From Apricaphanius iberus (Eukaryota; Chordata; Actinopteri; Cyprinodontiformes; Aphaniidae): a DNA stretch of 64,000 bases. The notes below the pieces were generated by a model. It was given only the letters and a program-made list of their open reading frames with translations, did not search any database and was not told the origin of the DNA. Within the stretch, counting starts at the first letter, position 1; every line of letters begins with the position of its first letter. Positions 1-12,200 of the stretch are shown in pieces. The translations under genes and the position numbers were made by a program. The DNA lies in the NCBI GenBank assembly GCA_028564705.1, contig JAPXFQ010000899.1, positions 3,038,001 to 3,102,000 on the forward strand. The letters run 5' to 3'.

Positions 1-415
1 CATGCTATTGACTGAACATGAAGACACTATTTGATGCAGAGAAAGTGCACATTTTTGACCGGCAGGAAAAGTTACTTTAGATTTTAAGTGAAAACATGTA
101 GTGGACTACAACTGAAGAAGAAGAAAAAATGGCAGTGAGTCTATCAAGCTTTGGTTCCTTCCTCGAGGACAAAGGAATGAGGATTAAACATGAAGAAAAC
201 TGGCATGCGGGAGGAGCTCCACAAGGTCTCATTGAGTATTTCAATAGCTAACCAGAGCTAGCTCAATAACATCATAAAGACAACTTCTACTATGTAGTTA
301 TTTTAATTATGAATTTTTTTTCAAGCAAATAAATCAGAAATCACTTGAAATGTACAGTATTAGTTATCATTCAAATGATAGAGGTACTAGTATATCTGAG
401 ATATTATAACATGTT
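1..415 (+). repeat. Dispersed exon-like cassette, copy 1 (cut by window edge)
   Basis: About 400 bp that recur at 24230-24650 and 59730-60200 in the same orientation. The shared core runs from the 'aaagtgc' block through 'agcaagctttgg' to a conserved 'acaaggtct'. In the best preserved copy it reads as protein with the phrases HYKSGH and GVRASMRDKLYK, ending at a possible splice donor (AAG|GTCT). I recall similar phrases from fish SWIM/YqaJ-type proteins linked to DNA transposons, so this may be a duplicated transposon-gene exon. This copy is frame-degenerate. The repetition is seen directly; the family is inference. Confidence 0.5.
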
Positions 416-1754
416 TAATCAACTTAACACTCTTAAAAACTTTTTTTTCTCTACATGGTCCTTCCTGATGTACTTCTAGGCAACTTTTCCTTTATTTTTG
501 TGCACACTTGGCTTCCATTCCCTAGAGTGTTACTCTCTGAAATTAAGTTAAACAAGTTAATTTTGAGCAGCAGCTGAGTTAGTAGAGTTCATCCTTACCC
601 GCATTATGGTAAATTATTTTCTCTGTGTGTGAAAATATACATCAAACATTGTAATGGGTTTGTAAACTAATTTTTATTCATTAGTTACATATTTTGTATT
701 CACTACAAATTACCAACAAATTGCCCACCATTTGTACAAACATGATTGTTGAAAAACAATAAAACCAGACAATTACATTTACTTGGAAATCTCCCCCACG
801 ACTCACGCCCCGGACAGAATGTGAAAAGTGAACAGGTCGGCGAAAAAGAGGACGTTTACAGTCCTTCACTAATGTCTGAAATAAGTTGAGCACATCCTTT
901 TATTAAATTAATTCTTGACTGTCATAGTAGTTCAATTTAACTTACCTCTACATGGTTTTGCAGGATTTAGGTGGAATTTTTAAAAGCTGCTACCTTGTTC
1001 TCCTTTGGAAAGTATAAAGCTTTTACTTTTATTGAGCTGAAGTGTTCACTCAAATCCAGGGTTAAAATAGTTTTCTTTGAGTTTAACTTTATTCGACAGG
1101 GTCTCTTTGCTGGATCCATGCCGGTGCCAGGTGCTTCCATCTTTATCCTCATTAGCTCCAGTTCTCCCTTCAATCATGAATTACAATATGTTTCATCTTA
1201 TTAGTTGTTGTTTTTTATTCAGTAACAGATAGAGTTGAAAATGTAACAAAGTTCAATACTTTAATTAAAGACTTTAAAAAACCTACATACAAAAAACCTA
1301 CACAATTACATCAATGCATTTAAATGTAATTTGTTACTGGGGAAGAATCTACACACGCTATTGAAGAAAGTAAAGTACGATAAATAACCAAGAGGCTGAT
1401 GTTCTCCTGATCCAGTTTCCTGTTTTTTTTTGGTCAAAATACTAATTATATAGTCAAACTTAGTGGCCCTCTTGCTTTGTATTATCTACTCTTAATAGAT
1501 GTGAGGTGTATTACCTGGACCAGTGACTGGAGGTGACTTAAAGAAGCAGGGGGCTGGATTTCTAAAATAAATTATATTCATGTGCATTTTTGTAATTGTA
1601 TTGGGTAATGAAGCGTTTTAAACTAAGTAAAATGAGCCCACCCACTTCGCGGAGTAACACACTTCGCTGCGCGTCGTGGTGTTCTCGACTCCGCATCGTG
1701 CATTATATCCGTCTAATGCACGGCTCCTCGTTGTTTAATCCTTACTTATATTTT
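416..1754. other. AT-rich stretch, no gene recognised
   Basis: Short ORFs only (the overlapping frames at 967-1204 are shadows of each other). A G+C-richer block at 1630-1750 lies just left of a MITE. No RNA gene, LTR or LINE motif was recognised. Confidence 0.5.
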
Positions 1755-1912
1755 CAGTGCCGGACTGGCCATCTGGACGTTCTGGAGAACGGTCTGGAGA
1801 TTTATGTAGTTTGAGACCCGTGTCTGTTCCTGATGAGTTTTTACACACATCTGTTGTTGTGGGCTGGGCCTAGTCAAAGTCCAGGGCTGTTTTTTAGCCC
1901 AGTCTGCCACTG
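1755..1912. mobile_element. Short hAT-like MITE (158 bp)
   Basis: The left end CAGTGCCGGACTGG and the right end CCAGTCTGCCACTG form 14-bp terminal inverted repeats with two mismatches. Flanking octamers are tatatttt (1747-1754) and tatattcc (1913-1920), an 8-bp TSD matching at 6 of 8 positions. CAGTG ends and an 8-bp TSD are typical of hAT elements. There is no coding capacity, so it is non-autonomous. Confidence 0.65.
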
Positions 1913-3176
1913 TATATTCCCATACTGTTTGTTTGCTTTAAGGTAATAACATTTTTTAAAGTCTATTCCATTTCTTTTCCTGGGTACCAAACATCAAACA
2001 TACAACATTAGCTAATGAACATGTATATAGACTTTAACATGTGAGTTTTCTGACTGAGTTGTATTTATACAAAAAATTAGACAAAGAAAGTATGCACTGC
2101 AGGTAAAGCAGCTCAATAACTGTCCTTTTGTGATTGGAAATGTTGAAATACATAAGTTTAACAAAAATAAAGTGAAAAGGAGGTTACAGTCAAAATCCTG
2201 GGGGATTAAGCCCATGTTATATTTTTTCTTCTACCTCAGCTTTAATGAAGAACTTTAGGTTGCTGATGGACTCCTTGCTGAATCAATATAGTTTCATTGA
2301 TTTGCTGTTACTGTATGAAGAAAGCTAGGTCTAAATGCACTGGTCAGACAAGCTATTCTTAGATATCATTTTTAGTGCTCAGTCAATTATTGGGCCTACA
2401 CAAAAGTGCACTCTGAAGAAAATACATTCCATCTATTTCCACATGCCCTTAATGCTTTCTAAATAATACTTGATTGCTGTTCTCCAGCTGCTTATTATGC
2501 TATTGTATGCCTTTAATGAAACCTTTAACCAAATCTGTATATTTAAAATTAATTTAGAAATATAAATCAGGGATGGGCTGTCAACAACCTGATAATTAAT
2601 TATTACAGGTAATGTCTACGTAACTGTGTTGTGAGAAGTGTCTAAAGTAAAAGTATTCTATTGTTGTAGGGATACGTCAGTTCGATGGAGTTTCTGAAGT
2701 GGACCAAACGTAGAGCACTTAATTGCTTTTGTGATATATATCTCCTGCTATATATTAAGCTTTTTTCACAAAGACACATTCAAACCCTGATGTATAATAG
2801 AGGTGACACTTTGAGGTATATAAAGTAAAGACAAAAAGAGTTCTATTGATCTCTCAGCTACCAGAAGGATGAATAATTTCAAGAGATTAAATTTATACAT
2901 GCACTCAACTGAAAGTCCCTGACCTTTGTTCAAACTTTTTGATGGAGATGTCCAGATATGTGGGAAAACCTGCTCATCATAAAGAAGGAGTTTTCGAAAG
3001 TTTTGCAGCTTTGCGAAAATGTTTGACTCGTTAGTTGTGCCCCTGGGTGCACACACCACCAATGTCAAGTTAAAGACACAGTCTTTTAACGCATTCCAAA
3101 AGATCCAGCTCAGGAAAAGATGGAAATATGTTTTTTCTACTATAAGATGAGCTTGGAGCGCGATGAAGGAAACTGA
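1913..3176. other. Unassigned AT-rich stretch
   Basis: A minus-strand open frame of 140 codons (2766-3188) contains the phrase CAPRGTTNESN and matches no family I know. It runs into the MITE at 3177, so its N-terminal end is not original. Nothing else recognised. Confidence 0.4.
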
Positions 3177-3740
3177 GGCCACGTCCACACTAAGCCGGAT
3201 AACGCCTTAAACATATAAGTATTTAGTCTACACCCCCCTATCATCCACACTGTTTGTGGTTTGTGGCCGAATATAAGTATTAGCCGGGTAAGATAGCCGT
3301 CTAACTGTTATCTCAAAATGAGCACTTCTGGATGCAACTTATCCGGTCCCCGGCTAAATCAGAGCAGCGACGTCAATCAAATGCTGCGTCCTAAGTTGAT
3401 GACGACAACAACATGACACTAGATAATGACAACAGCAAAGATGGAGACGAGTCTCGCTATGCTACTGCTTCTTTTGCAAATTCAGACGCTTGCAAAGTTA
3501 AAAAACCTACTTGCGGATGAGAAGGCGACACAGGAGGCGATCCAGGAGGCGCCGACAGTGACGTAGATTATACGTGTCAATCTGTGTTCTTTTTGTTTTT
3601 CCCCGTGCATGCCCAGTACATGCATAGGTCGGCATTGGATTGCGCAATCATGGGACCTTAAACGGACCTTAAACGGGGCATAAATGCTCATGTTGAGTGG
3701 ATAACATTTGGCGTCTAACCGGCTTAGTGTGGACGTAGCC
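3177..3740. mobile_element. MITE with about 31-bp terminal inverted repeats (564 bp)
   Basis: The left end begins GGCCACGTCCACACTAAGCC and the right end is its near-perfect reverse complement (ggcttagtgtggacgtagcc), with similarity continuing to about 31 bp. The element is flanked by TGA at 3174-3176 and 3741-3743. A 3-bp TSD of TNA form suggests the PIF/Harbinger group, but the superfamily is inferred. Internal frames such as 3482-3691 are not convincing genes. Joining the flanks gives a continuous pre-insertion sequence. Confidence 0.75.
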
Positions 3741-3978
3741 TGAGTGTTAGAACTTGTCTCTCAAATGATTTAGCTTGTATAGTGACCACATTATTTCAGG
3801 TAACTTCACCCAAACAAATAATATAAAGGAAACTTTTACATTAGTATTTCTAACGATTGTAATGAAAATGTGTCCACAGTTTTAATAATAATGGCTCATG
3901 AACGCTGAAAAGTTATCCGTGGCAGTGTAAGAGAAAAGGTGCAACTGCAAACTGAATTAATATTTTGCTTTTCTTAAG

Positions 3979-4070
3979 ATTCTTAGTGTGCTTTTATGAT
4001 TTTATTAAGATTCTTAGTGTGTTTTTATGCTTTTTAAAAGATTGTTAGCTTGCTTTAATGCTTTACTAAG
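3979..4070. repeat. Three tandem copies of a ~31-bp unit
   Basis: Units at about 3979-4009, 4010-4040 and 4041-4070 share the pattern attcttagtgtg(c/t)ttttatg...aag, with the third most diverged. It lies just beyond the stop codon of the minus-strand ORF at 4093-4668. Confidence 0.7.
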
Positions 4071-4092
4071 TTTTTTAGCAGACTTCCTACAT

Positions 4093-4668
4093 TTATTTTG
4101 GCGTGCATTTCTCTGAGCAAAACGTTAGCATCACGTAAAACTTTGCAGAATCATAATCTTTGTGATGTCTGTTAAAAAGTATCACAGGTGCATGGTAAGA
4201 GTTGTAGATGTTAAATCTTTTCAATTTCCCGGTATGTACAATAATATCTTCTATTTTAAAATGGGAAGTAATCTCAGTCGGAGTAAAATCCCAGCCGGTG
4301 GCGTTCATTTCGATTACTTTGATTCCTACCAACAAGGCGCTTACGCTCTGAGAGTCACTTGATATCTGGAACCCTATACTGAGGTGATGGATTTCTATTT
4401 TAACATGATCATAAGCCCAAGCACGCATAAAAGGCTTGCGAGTACGCATTGAAAACCAGCTACGAGAACTGATGTGTGCTGAGTATAACTGCCCCCTAAA
4501 CATACCATTATACCATTGATCTACAGCTAAAGGGAGGCCAGGAATGGTGTAGTATGGGTAGGTTGTATGGATCGCTTTTATAATTGAAGTAGTCAAAATA
4601 TTATACCAAACCACACTGATCCATGCCGTACCACTCAGTAGAAATGACGCAATAGTTATATAGGTCAT
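4093..4668 (-). CDS. Orphan 191-codon ORF, unknown protein
   Basis: This uninterrupted ATG-initiated frame is the longest open frame in the window that I cannot ascribe to a LINE, an ERV or the G-rich LINE 3' region. The first 20 residues are hydrophobic, and the C-terminal half alternates in a way that suggests beta strands. Phrases include NATGWDFTPTEI and CSEKC. I do not recognise the family. A weak impression, by pattern only, is of a capsid-like jelly roll such as an endogenised parvovirus-type VP fragment; this is speculation. No splice sites, promoter or related neighbour were found. It could be a chance ORF, an exon of an unknown host gene or a viral relic. Confidence 0.3.
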   Translation of the reverse strand: MTYITIASFLLSGTAWISVVWYNILTTSIIKAIHTTYPYYTIPGLPLAVDQWYNGMFRGQLYSAHISSRSWFSMRTRKPFMRAWAYDHVKIEIHHLSIGFQISSDSQSVSALLVGIKVIEMNATGWDFTPTEITSHFKIEDIIVHTGKLKRFNIYNSYHAPVILFNRHHKDYDSAKFYVMLTFCSEKCTPK

Positions 4669-5431
4669 ATACTGTAGTTTAAAGGCAGTTCTACCAAATA
4701 GTAAGAAAATGTTTACCTTTAGAAATTCAAAACAAATTTAAAACATTTTGGAAGAAAGACATCATATTCAATATATCACTATTCTGCATTATAGTGAATA
4801 GAAAAAAAAATCTGTTTACCTAATTGACTTTGAAAGCTTTAAACCAATCTAAGGTAAGACAGGCAGTTATCTGGGCTTTAACCGATTTTGTCAAAAATAA
4901 TTTCTGATTTGTTTGAAGGTAAACCTTTAGAGGACTCAGTTATAGGAGTTTTGACAGTAACAATTTTGTCCCTGTTTTAGTATTTTGGAATTCACCATAT
5001 TTCCTCACCATATGAGTGTTCAGATTTGTGGTGTTATTACTGGAATCAAAGGGAACTTTTGTTCACAGGTCCTTCCTCTTTCCAATTGTAAATTACTTGC
5101 TACACGTTACATTAAGCGGATTATTGCTAGCCCCATTTTTATCTATTTATTTATTATTATTTTATTATTACTGGAATGAGAATTTATAGTGTACATCAAA
5201 TGAAAATCCAATTACTTTTCACAAAGCTTTTTTTTGTGTGGAGAATTTGTGGGCAGCTGTGATACAAAAATGGGGGGGGGGTTGGTTGGTTTAATTTTAA
5301 TGTTATAGAATCCCATTTTTCCGATTCTGTCAACTTTGTACTGCATCATGTTGAATCAATTGGTATAATTCTATTTTATGATTTTGATGTAGTGTTCTAG
5401 TGATCTTCTTTGCTGGAGTATTACATCTTTA
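4669..5431. other. Unassigned AT-rich stretch
   Basis: Nothing recognised apart from a run of nine or more G near 5272. Short ORFs only. Confidence 0.5.
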
Positions 5432-6218
5432 AGATGTGCTATTCCTCCGTGACAAACCTGATTCATACTTTACTATGCTCCCTCCAAGGTTTTCCGCGTT
5501 CCAAACTTATCATAGTCAGTTCTTCAGCTTCTCTGTAAGTCTAGGTCTCCTTTTCATACTTGACACCCTTCAAGCCCCAAGTTCCTCCATAGTCCATCCT
5601 TCATTTCCATGCTCTGCCTGTCTACCCTCCGTGCCCAGTCCTCGCTCATGGATTCCACCTTCATCTGTGTTACCTATATCTCAGCAGAATGCTCTCGCAG
5701 ACATCTTGGAGACCTAGCATACTCTGTCCCCTGTATTCAACCCATCATCTTTCAAATCCTCACTAGAGTACATTCAAGCTGCCAATTCATACAAAGTAGC
5801 GCTGCAACAATACCACATTTTTCAAGTCGATATGATAATGAGTACCAATGCCGATTCTTCTACCACACAAAAAAATGCAATGATTTGGAAAACAGTTTTT
5901 CTTCTTGTTACAATACATGATGGGGAATAAGATGAAAAATTGAATATTAACAAAAATGACCACAAAATAGAATTTCAAGTGAAAAATTTTCATTTTATCT
6001 TAAATTATTGAAGAGTTTCCACATTTTAAGTGCGGTGTACCAGTATTGGGTATCGGTGCAGCCCTAACACATACTCACACTCACCTCTGGATTCCCCTCT
6101 TTCTTGTTTTCATCTCCCTGTGCAGCGTACCCAGTTCCTGCAATATTCATCATCATCATCATCATCGTCATCACCTAAACACTGTTTCAATAAAACTATA
6201 ATTTGTATAACTCTCTAG
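5432..6218 (+). repeat. Pyrimidine-rich retro-like unit with AATAAA, split by a MITE
   Basis: Pyrimidine-rich sequence on both sides of the MITE at 5797-6066 looks like one transcribed unit. It ends with an (ATC)n run at about 6149-6175 and a polyadenylation-like signal (caataaaac) at about 6188. I believe similar units recur in fish genomes, but the family is not named here. No significant ORF. Confidence 0.35.
5797..6066. mobile_element. hAT-like MITE (270 bp)
   Basis: The left end TAGCGCTGCAACAATACC pairs with the right end GGTATCGGTGCAGCCCTA as an imperfect 18-bp inverted repeat. It resembles the TAGGGCTGCA-type termini of fish hAT MITEs. Flanking octamers atacaaag and acacatac match at only 5 of 8 positions, so a TSD is uncertain. 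No coding sequence. Confidence 0.5.
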
Positions 6219-7588
6219 GGGGTCAGAAATGGATTTGCATTTTGATCAGGAAGTTTAACTTAATACGAACAAAGCACTATCACTACTATGCACCCCTAAC
6301 GGTTTGTCTTTCCATTACTGAAAAATAATCAATGTAGCTCATTTATTCTTTCATTTGCTTGTTGTTTATATATTTCAGTACTAACATTTGATCAGTATCA
6401 ATGACAGCTTTTAGTCAAATTCATCAATCCTTTTAAAAACTTTTTTAATAAATTGTTTCGCTTTGTGGTTTTATTTAATATCTAAATTTTAAATGTAAAG
6501 AAAAGGATGTTATCCAGTTTTTGTTAAAATTTCCCAAACTCCTTTCCATAGTCAAACCACTGAATTCAAGAATTTACAAGATATATAGTGTATGATAGAA
6601 TTACTTGTTTGTTTCAGGAAGCCGCTTTGTTTCTACAAAACTTCATTTTTGAGTCTATTGCAACATATTGCAACATGCAGGAAATGTATGCGGACAACAG
6701 CAGGATGTAAGAAGGTTGTAAATTTAAATTAAATCAACAGTTCATGGTCTGTAGTGTGGCGTTAAAATATTATCAGCTTGTAACAGACTCTGAAAGGCAG
6801 CGGTGTACTGTAATTTACATGCACAGTGAAATAGTTTCGCTTTGAATGTGCTGAGTAAGATCATTTTTTTTATCTTCCCACAGCAGATTGAAAAGCAGAA
6901 ATAAACTGTCAACATTCACTAGTTTAATTAGATTTGAATGCATAATGAATACTGCTGTTGGGTGGTGAGTTCCTTTTTGCTGACACTGAGTGCTCTTGCA
7001 AGTTTAGCAATTAAAAAACACCTGTATATCAAACCGAATAAAATAGGATAAATAGCTAATATAATCTACCTTTTTGTAAGAAAGTGGTTGATATAATATA
7101 AATGTATGAATGATAACTAATGATCACATAAATATCAATAGGAAAAATAATAGCTTACCATCCTAAATACAAAGTCTAGATAAAACATTTCTGTTCGGAT
7201 TCGTAAACAAATCTTTCTTTGAGACAAAACCAGTACTGTAAGGTCGTTAAGTATGAAGTCATTATGCTCAAACTGACTGAATACATCACTAGTGTTGCAG
7301 TTGGTGTTGCAAAAGAAAATTCAAACCATTTCTCCCTCGACCTGTCTTGTAGAGTTGCTAATTGTTAACTTCTTGTAGCTACAGCTCTGCTCTGCTACTT
7401 GACCAAAACAATGCAGTGTCCCCGTGTGCGGTCCCCAGCCACACGGCATTCAAAAGACAGGCATTTTAGACTCAGGTGTGTTCTTTTCTATTGTTTTTCT
7501 GTAACTGATGCAGGGAATTGAGTTTTGAGAAGATATTCACATGCAGAATGATTGTATTGAAAAAAAAAAAGTTTTTCATGATTTTCAG
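6219..7588. other. Unassigned AT-rich stretch
   Basis: No convincing ORF, RNA gene or repeat family. It ends in an A-run at about 7560-7570. Confidence 0.5.
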
Positions 7589-7883
7589 TGAAGGAGACGC
7601 AAGAAGCAACTCAAAATCCACGGAGGACAGGTGATATGTGAAGCAGCAAGAAGCAACTCAAACTGGACTGAGGACCTGCTGCCGCGAAGGACTACTCAAT
7701 CGCCGTGCGGAAGACAGAAGACAAGCCTCCGATCTGAGCTACTCCAACCCGGGGGAAGACTGAGGACATGCAGCCGCACGGAGGTCATAGAGAGGGATCT
7801 CCATGGTGCTAGAGAGCTGGAGTCACCTATATCGAGCTGGAAGGCTTTAGAGTCTGCATCTCAGGAAGATATCAGAGTGCCAG
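7589..7883 (+). other. Candidate exon between canonical splice sites
   Basis: This 295-bp block is G+C-richer than its flanks. It is bordered by an acceptor-like attttcag and a strong donor (gccag|gtaagc). It contains two copies of a gcaagaagcaactcaaa unit about 47 bp apart and is open over 105 codons in one frame (7631-7948). The translation matches no family I know. It could be an untranslated exon of a host transcript or an exonised repeat. Confidence 0.3.
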
Positions 7884-7945
7884 GTAAGCAGTTACATATA
7901 TTCTTTGAACTTTTAAGTAATTTCTTCAATAACCATTCAGAAATT

Positions 7946-9284
7946 TAAAATCTTCAGAAGGGCCGTCTCGGTGCTGTGGTTCACCCTAAAACCAGACGGG
8001 TATTTCTCTAGGATATTACGAACGTTGATAAAATCAAGTTGAATTAAAACAAGCTTTTCTAGAATTTTGCTTAAAAATGGCAAGTTGGATATTAGTCGGA
8101 AGTTGTTTAAATCATTAAAATCCAAATTGCTCTTCTTCAACAGGGCCCTCACCACCGCACGTTTAAAAGCAGCAGGAAAGACCCCTGTCTGAAGTGAGCA
8201 ATTCATCAGAGTTAAAATCTCCTCTCTAAAATAATCATAAAATTGTTTAAAAAAACCTTGAGGGTATAGGGTCCAGAACATATGTGGTGGGCCTCACTGA
8301 GGAGAAGACTTTATCAAGACTCTCGGCTTCAACCATGACAAAACTGTCCAGTGTTTCCTCAGGTAGACACAAACGCTCAGATTTATCAGAAGTCATACTA
8401 CTTTGGCAGGATAAAATATTACATCTGATGGTGTCTACTTTCCCTCTGAAGTAGACAGCATACTCCTCACAAAGAGCGTCTGAAGGGGTTTTCTGGAAAG
8501 AATTGGAATCGCTATTCAAAATATTAGAAATTGTAGAAAATAGAATTTTAGTATTATTATTTTTGTTTTCTGTGATGATCTTGGAAAAGTTATCATTTCT
8601 GAAGTTTCTAACTGCTTTGTTGTATGATTTTAATTGTTCAGTGTAAATTTGCTTATTTATTGTGTTCTTATTTTACCTCCATCTCCTCTCTGCCACCCTG
8701 CCAGTTCTCTTTAGCTGTTTTAGATTTTCATTTCTCCATGGTGATGCATGTTTTGACTGTAGTTTTTTGATTTTGGATGGGGCAAGCAAGTCCAGAGCAG
8801 ATTTAAGTCTACTGTTAAAATCATTGAAAATAAAATCACAGGGGGCAGATAAATGAATAGGGGGGATCTCTTTAAAAGCTTCCAGTAACCCGGCAGCCAC
8901 TTCAGGGGTTAGATGGCGTTTCATTACAGTTCTGACAGAGGCTCCCCGCTGAATAATACTGGTAATGTTAAAGAACACGCAGTAATGATCTGAGACCGCT
9001 AGATCCACAACAGAGGACACACCGGTGGACAGGCCATACGTGATGACCAAGTCCAGGGTGTGTCCTCTGTTATGAGTCGGCTGCACAATATGTTGAATAA
9101 AATCCATTTAATTAAAGATGTTTAATAATTATGCAAACAGGTTTTGCAGAAAGAGTTAAAGAACATATAAAAGCGGTTCCGCCTGCCTATTTTCCATTCC
9201 TGGTTGAAAACATAAAATTAAAGTTTGGTGGGGAGGCCTCTGTGAGAACAACAAGAGCATATGAACTCAACCATCTTTCCGTTA
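7946..9284 (-). pseudogene. L2/CR1-group LINE pol relic, 3' part (RT and end of endonuclease)
   Basis: Read on the minus strand, this is the downstream half of a LINE polyprotein. It starts with the middle of an apurinic endonuclease (TERWLSSYALVVLTEASPPN), continues through NRGHTLDLVI and VSDHYCVFF, a linker, then the start of RT (CSLQTGVFPAAFK, LISNLPFLSKILEK, FRVNHSTETALLKI). The palm and YxDD region are missing because similarity stops near 7946. Several stops and frameshifts mark it as dead. It continues at 15823-16140 on the other side of the inserted L1. Joining the two sides at the 13-bp duplication keeps the endonuclease frame. Confidence 0.85.
9272..9284. repeat. Target-site duplication of the L1 insertion, left copy
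   Basis: catctttccgtta, identical to 15823-15835 just after the L1 A-tail. Left of it lies antisense L2 endonuclease sequence and right of it L1 sequence, so it fixes the 5' truncation point of the L1. Confidence 0.85.
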
Positions 9285-12200
9285 TAGTGATCAGCGATCA
9301 CGCTCTTGTTTCTTTAAATTTAGCAAATAAAATTGCAACCCTTCAATATAAAAATTGGAGATTTAATACATCATTACTTAAGGATAAAGAATTTATTAAA
9401 TATATTGAAAAAGAATGGGCTTCATACATGGAATTTAATGATCTCCCTGGTATGTCGCCATCCACTCTATGGGAAGCAGGGAAAGCTGTGATTAGAGGTA
9501 AAATAATTTCATTCTCATCAAATAAAAAGAGAACAGAAAATAAACATGTTCAGGAATTAGAAGAAACTATTAAATCATTAGAACCTTCCCTGGATAAAGA
9601 GAGCTTAAGTAAAATAAGGAAAGCAAAATTAGAGTTAAATGAAATTATTAATAAAAGGACGCAGTTCTTAATCCAAAGACTTAGAATAGAAAACTTTGAA
9701 CATAGTAATAAATCAGGTAGCTTCTTAGCTAATCAGTTAAAAATAAATAAAGAAAAAACAACTATATCTGCAATCAAAGACAAAACTGGGAATATAATAT
9801 ATGACCCTGAAAAAATAAACAACACTTTCAAAGAATTTTATGAGACGTTATACACACCAGAGATAAACCCTTCAAATAATGATATTGTACAATTTCTGGA
9901 TAAAATAACTCTTCCTAAACTTTCAGACAGTCAAGCAAAGGCCCTGGATTCACCGCTAACAGTGTCTGAACTCCAGGAGGCCCTCCAATCTATGCCTAAT
10001 AATAAAGCTCCAGGTCCAGATGGATTTCCAGCAGAGTTCTATAAAGAATTCTGGAATATTCTGGCACCAACATTTTACAAAATGTTACAGGAAACAAAGG
10101 AAAATGGTCGAATACCACCAAACATGAATTCTGCCTACATCAATCTTCTATTAAAACCAGGAAAAGACCCTATGTCTCCTACCAGTTATCGTCCGATTTC
10201 TCTTATCAATGTGGATCTGAAAATAATTTGCAAAGCTCTTGCAAGAAGGATAGAGAAAATAACACCTCTAATAATCCACCCGGATCAAACAGGTTTTATA
10301 AAAGGTAGGCTCTCTTCCACAAATTCACGTAGATTAATAGATTTAATAGATTATTCCCACTGTAAAAACGTCCAAACCAATATATTATCTTTAGATGCAG
10401 AAAAAGCATTTGATAGAGTTAACTGGAAATTTTTATTTGCAGCCTTAAATAAATTCGGATTCAGTAATTCTTTTGTAAACTGGTTAAAAATATTATACAG
10501 CTCACCAACAGCATGTATTAGGACCAATAATCAAACATCATCAAGGTTCTTTCTTCAGAGAGGTACCAGGCAGGGATGTCCACTTTCTCCCTCCCTCTTT
10601 GCTATTTTTATTGAACCATTAGCAGCAGCAATCAGGCAAAATAATAATGTTAAAGGTATACAATGCAACAAAATAGAACATAAAATCAGTTTATACGCAG
10701 ATGATGTACTACTTTTTCTACAGCATTCACAAACTTCCTTGTATCAGGTAATTGAGTTAATAAAATCTTACTCAAGAGTTTCAGACTATTCCATAAATTG
10801 GTTAAAATCTACAGTCCTTCCAATCAACTGTTCTTACCAGAGTCCTGTTGCTTTACAGCTCCGGTCGGGAAATATTACATATCTAGGTATCCATATCTCA
10901 CCAAGACTGGCAGACTTATCTAAGCTAAACTACGTCCCACTTTTAAAAAAAGTGGAAGATGATCTGGCAAGATGGAAATCCCTTCCAATATCACTTATTG
11001 GAAGGGTAGCTACAATAAAAATGATGGTTTTGCCTAGAATCAATTATTTATTCTCAATGATCCCAAGCAAACCATCACCTGATTGGTTTAGATCTCTGGA
11101 CTCTTCTGTTTCTAAATTCCTTTGGAAAGATAAACCCCCACGTATCAGCTTAAAAACACTACAGAAGTCCAAAGATAAAGGAGGTCTAGACCTACCAAAC
11201 TTTCGTCATTATTTCTTAGCCAACAGACTCCAATACACATCAAGATGGGTAAAACACAGTTATATCGATGAGTGCTGGGTAGATGTAGAACAGACACTAT
11301 GCAATAAGATAAAACTTTCAGATCTACCTTTTGTTAGCTCAAATATAAAACAAAATGAATGTTTCAAAAGTATAAATATCAGCTCCTCTCTGACAGCTTG
11401 GTGGGAATTTCTTAAAATGACAAAGACCTCACTAGTCCCATGCAGGCGTACACCCATCTGGAATAACCCGGATATCTTACAAAAAAAATGCATGATTAAC
11501 TTTCCAGGCTGGAGTTGTAAAGGAATTGAATACCTGGAGCATATATTTGATGGAACAGACTTTATCCCCTTTAATACATTGGTTACACAATTCGGAATTA
11601 ACAAGAATAAATTCTTAGAATACCAACAAATTAAATCAATTATAAAAAATAAATTTAGGCTCAATACAGTTGATTTACAAATTCCAGGAAAAGTTTTAGA
11701 CTTCCTTAATCTTAACCCTCCCAAACTGCTATCTAAAATATACAAAACATTAAATAGAATAGATGAATCAATAGCCCTTCCTATTTCAAAATGGGAGATG
11801 GACTTGTCCATCTCAATAGACCAAAACCTCTGGTCTCAAATTTCATTAAGAACCTTCAAATTTCTTAAGAATCCTAATCTACGATTAATACAATATAAAA
11901 TCCTTCATAGAGTGCATTATACAGGGCAACGGATGTTCAAGATGGGTTATACGCCGTCTGATACCTGTTTACAATGTACAAGCAATCTACCAGACAATTA
12001 TATTCATGCTCTTTGGTTCTGCCCACCTGTTAAGAAATATTGGTACCAGATATGTGAAGATCTATCAAAGTGTCTGAAATGTAATATCACACCTGCTCCC
12101 AGAGTTTGCTTGCTGGGAAATATAGATGAAGTTACCATGGATACAAAGTCTATGCAATTATTTTACATCGCCTTATGCATCGCTAAGAAAAATATCCTCT

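Noticed and set aside
2766..3188. 140-codon minus-strand ORF
   Set aside because: It starts inside the MITE at 3177, matches no family and has no supporting context.
9131..9284. First about 51 codons of the 1,068-codon ORF as part of the L1 protein
   Set aside because: This stretch is antisense L2 endonuclease lying outside the target-site duplication; it is open only by chance.
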